DNA of 25,782 nt from JAJNBK01 sp035642715 (lineage in GTDB: Archaea; Thermoproteota; Nitrososphaeria; Nitrososphaerales; Nitrososphaeraceae), in NCBI GenBank assembly GCA_035642715.1, contig DASQRW010000231.1:1-25782 (forward strand), read 5' to 3'. This document shows positions 23,610 to 25,782 of the stretch, piece after piece. Every line of letters begins with the position of its first letter. The first letter of the stretch is position 1. The position numbers were made by a program, and so were the translations under genes. The notes below the pieces were generated by a model. It ran no database searches and was not told the origin of the DNA. It saw only the letters and a list, made by a program, of their open reading frames with translations.

Positions 23610-23801
23610 GTGCCAACTAGAATACTGCAAGGTAAATGTGCATTGTGTGGAAAGGACCTAGAAGAACCGAAAGGTAGGATTGTAGTACAAGAGGAAATTA
23701 TTAACGGTGTTCATTATGACTTTGATACAGAAGATTGTGCATCAATGTTCAAAAAATTCAAAAGTGTTTATGGAAATTATTTCTTAGACATTACGAGTTA
23801 A
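23610..23801 (+). CDS. TRASH-domain small metal-binding protein
   Basis: A 63-aa protein starting with GTG. The core GKCALCGKDL (C10, C13) and HYDFDTEDCASMFKKF (H35, C43) has the CxxC...(Y/F)xF...CAxxF pattern of TRASH domains, which bind Cu, Zn or other metals in metal sensing or trafficking. TRASH normally has a fourth Cys near the CAxxF helix (FCS..C); here that position is Asp/Thr, so the site may use another ligand. It is a stand-alone gene with no metal transporter nearby. Confidence 0.8.
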   Translation: MPTRILQGKCALCGKDLEEPKGRIVVQEEIINGVHYDFDTEDCASMFKKFKSVYGNYFLDITS

Positions 23802-24261
23802 TTAAATTATGTTAATGTATAATAAAGATTAAATATAATAAGATACCGCTTTGGTGGTTTGTGGTGGTGATAATCCGAGGACATTATTTTCTGGTAATGT
23901 TAAGTTGAATAGAGGAGAAGATACTCTATAGCTCTTTAAATCTTTCAACAGGACGCCGGACACCATCAACAGTTACATCTACAATCGTTACCTTATCTTG
24001 GTCAGATTTAGCGCAGGCGCGTAATTCTCTGACTCTGTCTTAAGGTTGGAAATTCTGCATAAGAGCACTCTACGTTGATAGGGAGCCAGAGAACAGCCTT
24101 TCCTGCAGATATGTACATTCCCTCTCAGCTGAGCCTCCTTTCGTACTGGCTAAGAACCGTACAGGACCGATTTACTTTTGATCACATTTTTTGCCGGTCT
24201 CATCAGCTGCTGGATTATTTTCTTGCGGTATTGCGCAATCTATTTCGCATTATAACAATAG
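23802..24261. other. Comparatively GC-rich intergenic region
   Basis: It contains the frameshifted small gene at 23926-24118. Its upstream flank (24119-24235) is richer in G+C than the other spacers and holds a CTCAGCTGAG palindrome (about 24125-24134) and a GTACTGGCTAAGAACCGTAC hairpin (about 24145-24164). These could be an RNA leader of that gene or an unidentified small RNA. Confidence 0.4.
23926..24118 (-). pseudogene. Small conserved-looking gene with one frameshift
   Basis: ATG at 24118 gives MYISAGKAVLWLPINVECSY then AEFPTLRQ. In the next frame, starting at about 24037, DRVRELRACAKSDQDKVTIV and DVTVDGVRRPVERFKEL run to TAG at 23926-23928. The length of 193 bp is 64 codons plus one base, so one inserted base near the CCTTAAGAC sequence would restore a 63-aa protein. 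The second half, with alternating hydrophobic strands and a final helix, looks genuinely coding. GAGAGGGA directly precedes the ATG, with almost no spacing. Family unknown. Programmed frameshifting or a sequence error are the alternatives to a dead gene. Confidence 0.55.
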
Positions 24262-25053
24262 TTAATTTCTCTTCTGCAGAATATCAATAACTTGCTCATC
24301 TGTAACAGGATCAAAATTTTGATAAAATTGTTCCACAAATCTAAAATGAGATAAAGAAGGGCTTGTAATAACCTCAATAACATCGGCTTCCTTTTTTAAT
24401 AAGTTTACAGTTTGGCGTGGAGCTACAGGAAGGGCAATTATCAAATGTTTTGGTTCTTGTTTTCTTACCCATCTTGAAGCAGCGATAATAGTGGCACCTG
24501 TTGCAGCACCATCATCTACTAAAATCACTATTCTAGATGTAATCTTATATTTCCTTCCTGCTTTACGATACATTTCTGTTTTACGTTCAGCTTCTTCTAT
24601 CTGTTCTGATGTTTCCTTTTCAATATATTGCTTGGATATCTGCAATTCATTAACACGTTTTGGGTTGATGTATGTGGTATTACCATCTCCCATAACTGCA
24701 CCTATAGCCTGTTCTCTGTTTTCAGGATCTCTAACTCTCCTTGCAATAACAATATCAAAATCTGCAGACAATTTTCTTGCTATTACGTCAGCTATTATTA
24801 CTCCACCACGCGCAATTCCCAACACAATTATATCATTTTGTCTTTCCTTTTTATCGACCACATCCCTCTGAATAGTATTTTTCTTTAGCCTACTCTTCAA
24901 TATCTCAGCCAGCATATTCCCGGCTGACTCCCGATCTTTAAACTTCAATTGTAATTTCAAAATAGCAAAATTGATAATTGCAAATACACCTAAGACACCT
25001 GCTACTATAAGACCACTGCTGACTATTGCAAAGGTTTTAGCATTTTTGAACAA
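24262..25053 (-). CDS. Phosphoribosyltransferase with an N-terminal membrane anchor
   Basis: A 263-aa type I PRTase. The PRPP loop is VILVDDGAATGAT (176-188, with D180/D181), the pyrophosphate loop is LGIARGGVIIA (78-88), and ADFDIVIARRVRDPENREQA is the flexible-loop region. This form (FKDRESAGNMLAEIL at 38-52, then GGV...GAVMGDG) is common as a predicted PRTase of unknown substrate, sometimes linked to hydrolases. Unusually, residues about 8-32 (FAIVSSGLIVAGVLGVFAIINF) form a membrane helix ahead of the normal start of the family, so the enzyme is predicted to be tethered to the inner face of the membrane. An in-frame Met at 47 would begin inside the domain, so the anchor appears genuine. 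Substrate unknown. Confidence 0.88.
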   Translation of the reverse strand: MFKNAKTFAIVSSGLIVAGVLGVFAIINFAILKLQLKFKDRESAGNMLAEILKSRLKKNTIQRDVVDKKERQNDIIVLGIARGGVIIADVIARKLSADFDIVIARRVRDPENREQAIGAVMGDGNTTYINPKRVNELQISKQYIEKETSEQIEEAERKTEMYRKAGRKYKITSRIVILVDDGAATGATIIAASRWVRKQEPKHLIIALPVAPRQTVNLLKKEADVIEVITSPSLSHFRFVEQFYQNFDPVTDEQVIDILQKRN

Positions 25054-25557
25054 TATCGAAAAGTTGGTAAAAGTAAGTTATTAATATATTATACACGCGA
25101 TATCTCTTAAACTAGTAGACGTTCCTCAAGTTAATGATTGATAATCATCTGAAGCATATTGCGTTAAATCACTCCCTTTTTTGGGAATTAGAAAATATAT
25201 TGTACCAGAGAATTGTCGGCTTTTTCAAAAACAATTCACTCTAATAAATACCAAGTACAAAATGCATTGTTAGTGCTACAAAAGTCACATCACCTATAGA
25301 CTTTGAAATTTATCATACCCTTAAGAGTACAGCAAGTGCAAATATGATATTGCAGCATATAAATATATTTAGCAGTTCAATAATCTATTTCATTTAAAAT
25401 ACATGCAAAATAATAAAAAAACGATACTTTCGATAGCATAATAAAAGCTTTTGATTCACCCACATATTGTTGTCTTTTAAAAATGAGTATATTAATAGTG
25501 AAAGAAATCGACGTGCGTTCAGGAATAAAGCACATTTTGCATTCTTCATTCTGTTTG
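25054..25557. other. AT-rich intergenic region
   Basis: About 500 bp with promoter-like TATA sequences just upstream of the phosphoribosyltransferase gene (TAATATATTATAC near 25081-25093) and short inverted repeats such as TGATT-GAT-AATCA (about 25135-25147). A 52-residue minus-strand frame (MCFIPERTS..., about 25540-25385) has no supporting features. No RNA gene is seen. Confidence 0.4.
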
Positions 25558-25782
25558 CTAGCTTGAAATATCAGGATGGTCGTCGGCGCTTATCTCATCT
25601 ACTCTCATGCTGATTTTATACCATTTGTCATTGTGTTTGAGAATATTTGTAGAGGTTTTCTTATTGCTTGCAGAGAGATAACCTCCTATCCTTTCGCTTA
25701 GTTTAGATCTCAATTTATCTACTTGATATTGCGCAATCATAAGGTTGCCTATGATATTTTCAAGTTCAAGATCTCTTTCTTC
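25558..25782 (-). CDS. C-terminal part of a hypothetical protein, cut by the window edge
   Basis: The frame is open from the right edge (EERDLELENIIGNL...) and ends with TAG at 25558-25560, giving at least 74 residues. An internal Met at 25740 (MIAQYQVDKL) could be the start of a 60-aa protein, but the uninterrupted, coding-like acidic helix before it suggests a longer gene that begins outside the window. The visible part is a charged, coiled-coil-like helix (IAQYQVDKLRSKLSERIGGYL) followed by KWYKISMRVDEISADDHPDI. Function unknown. Confidence 0.5.
   Translation of the reverse strand, partial: EERDLELENIIGNLMIAQYQVDKLRSKLSERIGGYLSASNKKTSTNILKHNDKWYKISMRVDEISADDHPDISS

Noticed and set aside
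24135..24170. AGTACGAAAGG on the minus strand, resembling the sarcin-ricin loop of 23S rRNA (AGTACGAGAGGA)
   Set aside because: Only about 11 bases match and the flanks do not follow 23S rRNA, so no rRNA fragment is called.
24075..24290. 71-aa plus-strand frame across the GC-rich region
   Set aside because: It overlaps the more convincing composite minus-strand gene and the 3' end of the phosphoribosyltransferase gene, and has no family features.
1..25782. tRNA genes, CRISPR arrays, insertion sequences, attachment sites
   Set aside because: No cloverleaf with a GTTCRANNC arm, no regularly spaced repeats, and no transposase or integrase motifs were found by reading both strands.

Overview
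The window looks like chromosomal DNA of an AT-rich ammonia-oxidising-type archaeon (Nitrososphaerota/Thaumarchaeota; I would guess near Nitrososphaera or Nitrosocosmicus). The evidence is an archaeal-type ValRS, a HerA-NurA pair, a Y-family polymerase ending in a PCNA-binding peptide, TATA boxes about 20-30 bp before start codons with almost no Shine-Dalgarno sequences, and several small families I associate with this phylum. No amo, rRNA, tRNA, CRISPR or insertion-sequence genes were seen. The assignment rests on protein character, not on a database search.

Layout. 1-1480: a small zinc-ribbon gene, then about 1.2 kb of mostly decayed DNA holding remnants of an exported protein. 1482-5602: a P-II protein; herA and nurA overlapping in one operon; a divergent winged-helix gene sharing a palindromic promoter with nurA; and a second, apparently related winged-helix gene whose stop codon abuts that of the first. 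6105-10631: a CorA-type Mg2+ channel, a small membrane protein, valS and a small membrane protein divergent from valS. 10824-13574: an exported RTX Ca2+-binding protein with an acidic tail, an NnrS-like membrane protein and a frameshifted small gene. 13802-15700: a DUF72-DNA polymerase IV fusion. 15937-16840: a 63-aa protein overlapping an exported PKD-like protein with an acidic tail. 17146-19458: a CcdA / TlpA-DipZ-like / small membrane protein operon for extracytoplasmic thiol redox. 20010-23310: a His-rich membrane-anchored protein, a KaiC-like ATPase fused to a class III cyclase-like domain, and a MinD/ParA-like ATPase. 23610-25782: a TRASH protein, a frameshifted small gene, a membrane-anchored phosphoribosyltransferase and a gene running off the right edge.

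Themes. Genome maintenance (HerA-NurA, the PCNA-binding translesion polymerase), extracytoplasmic redox and metal handling (CcdA/TlpA, RTX, PKD, NnrS-like, TRASH) and nucleotide signalling (P-II, KaiC-cyclase, MinD) recur. The best candidates for undescribed biology are the DUF72-Pol IV fusion and the MinD-like plus KaiC-cyclase pair, in which the cyclase domain keeps both metal-binding Asp but lacks the usual substrate Lys and transition-state Asn. Trinucleotide microsatellites are unusually common inside and between genes, and at least four small or exported genes seem to be decaying by frameshift.
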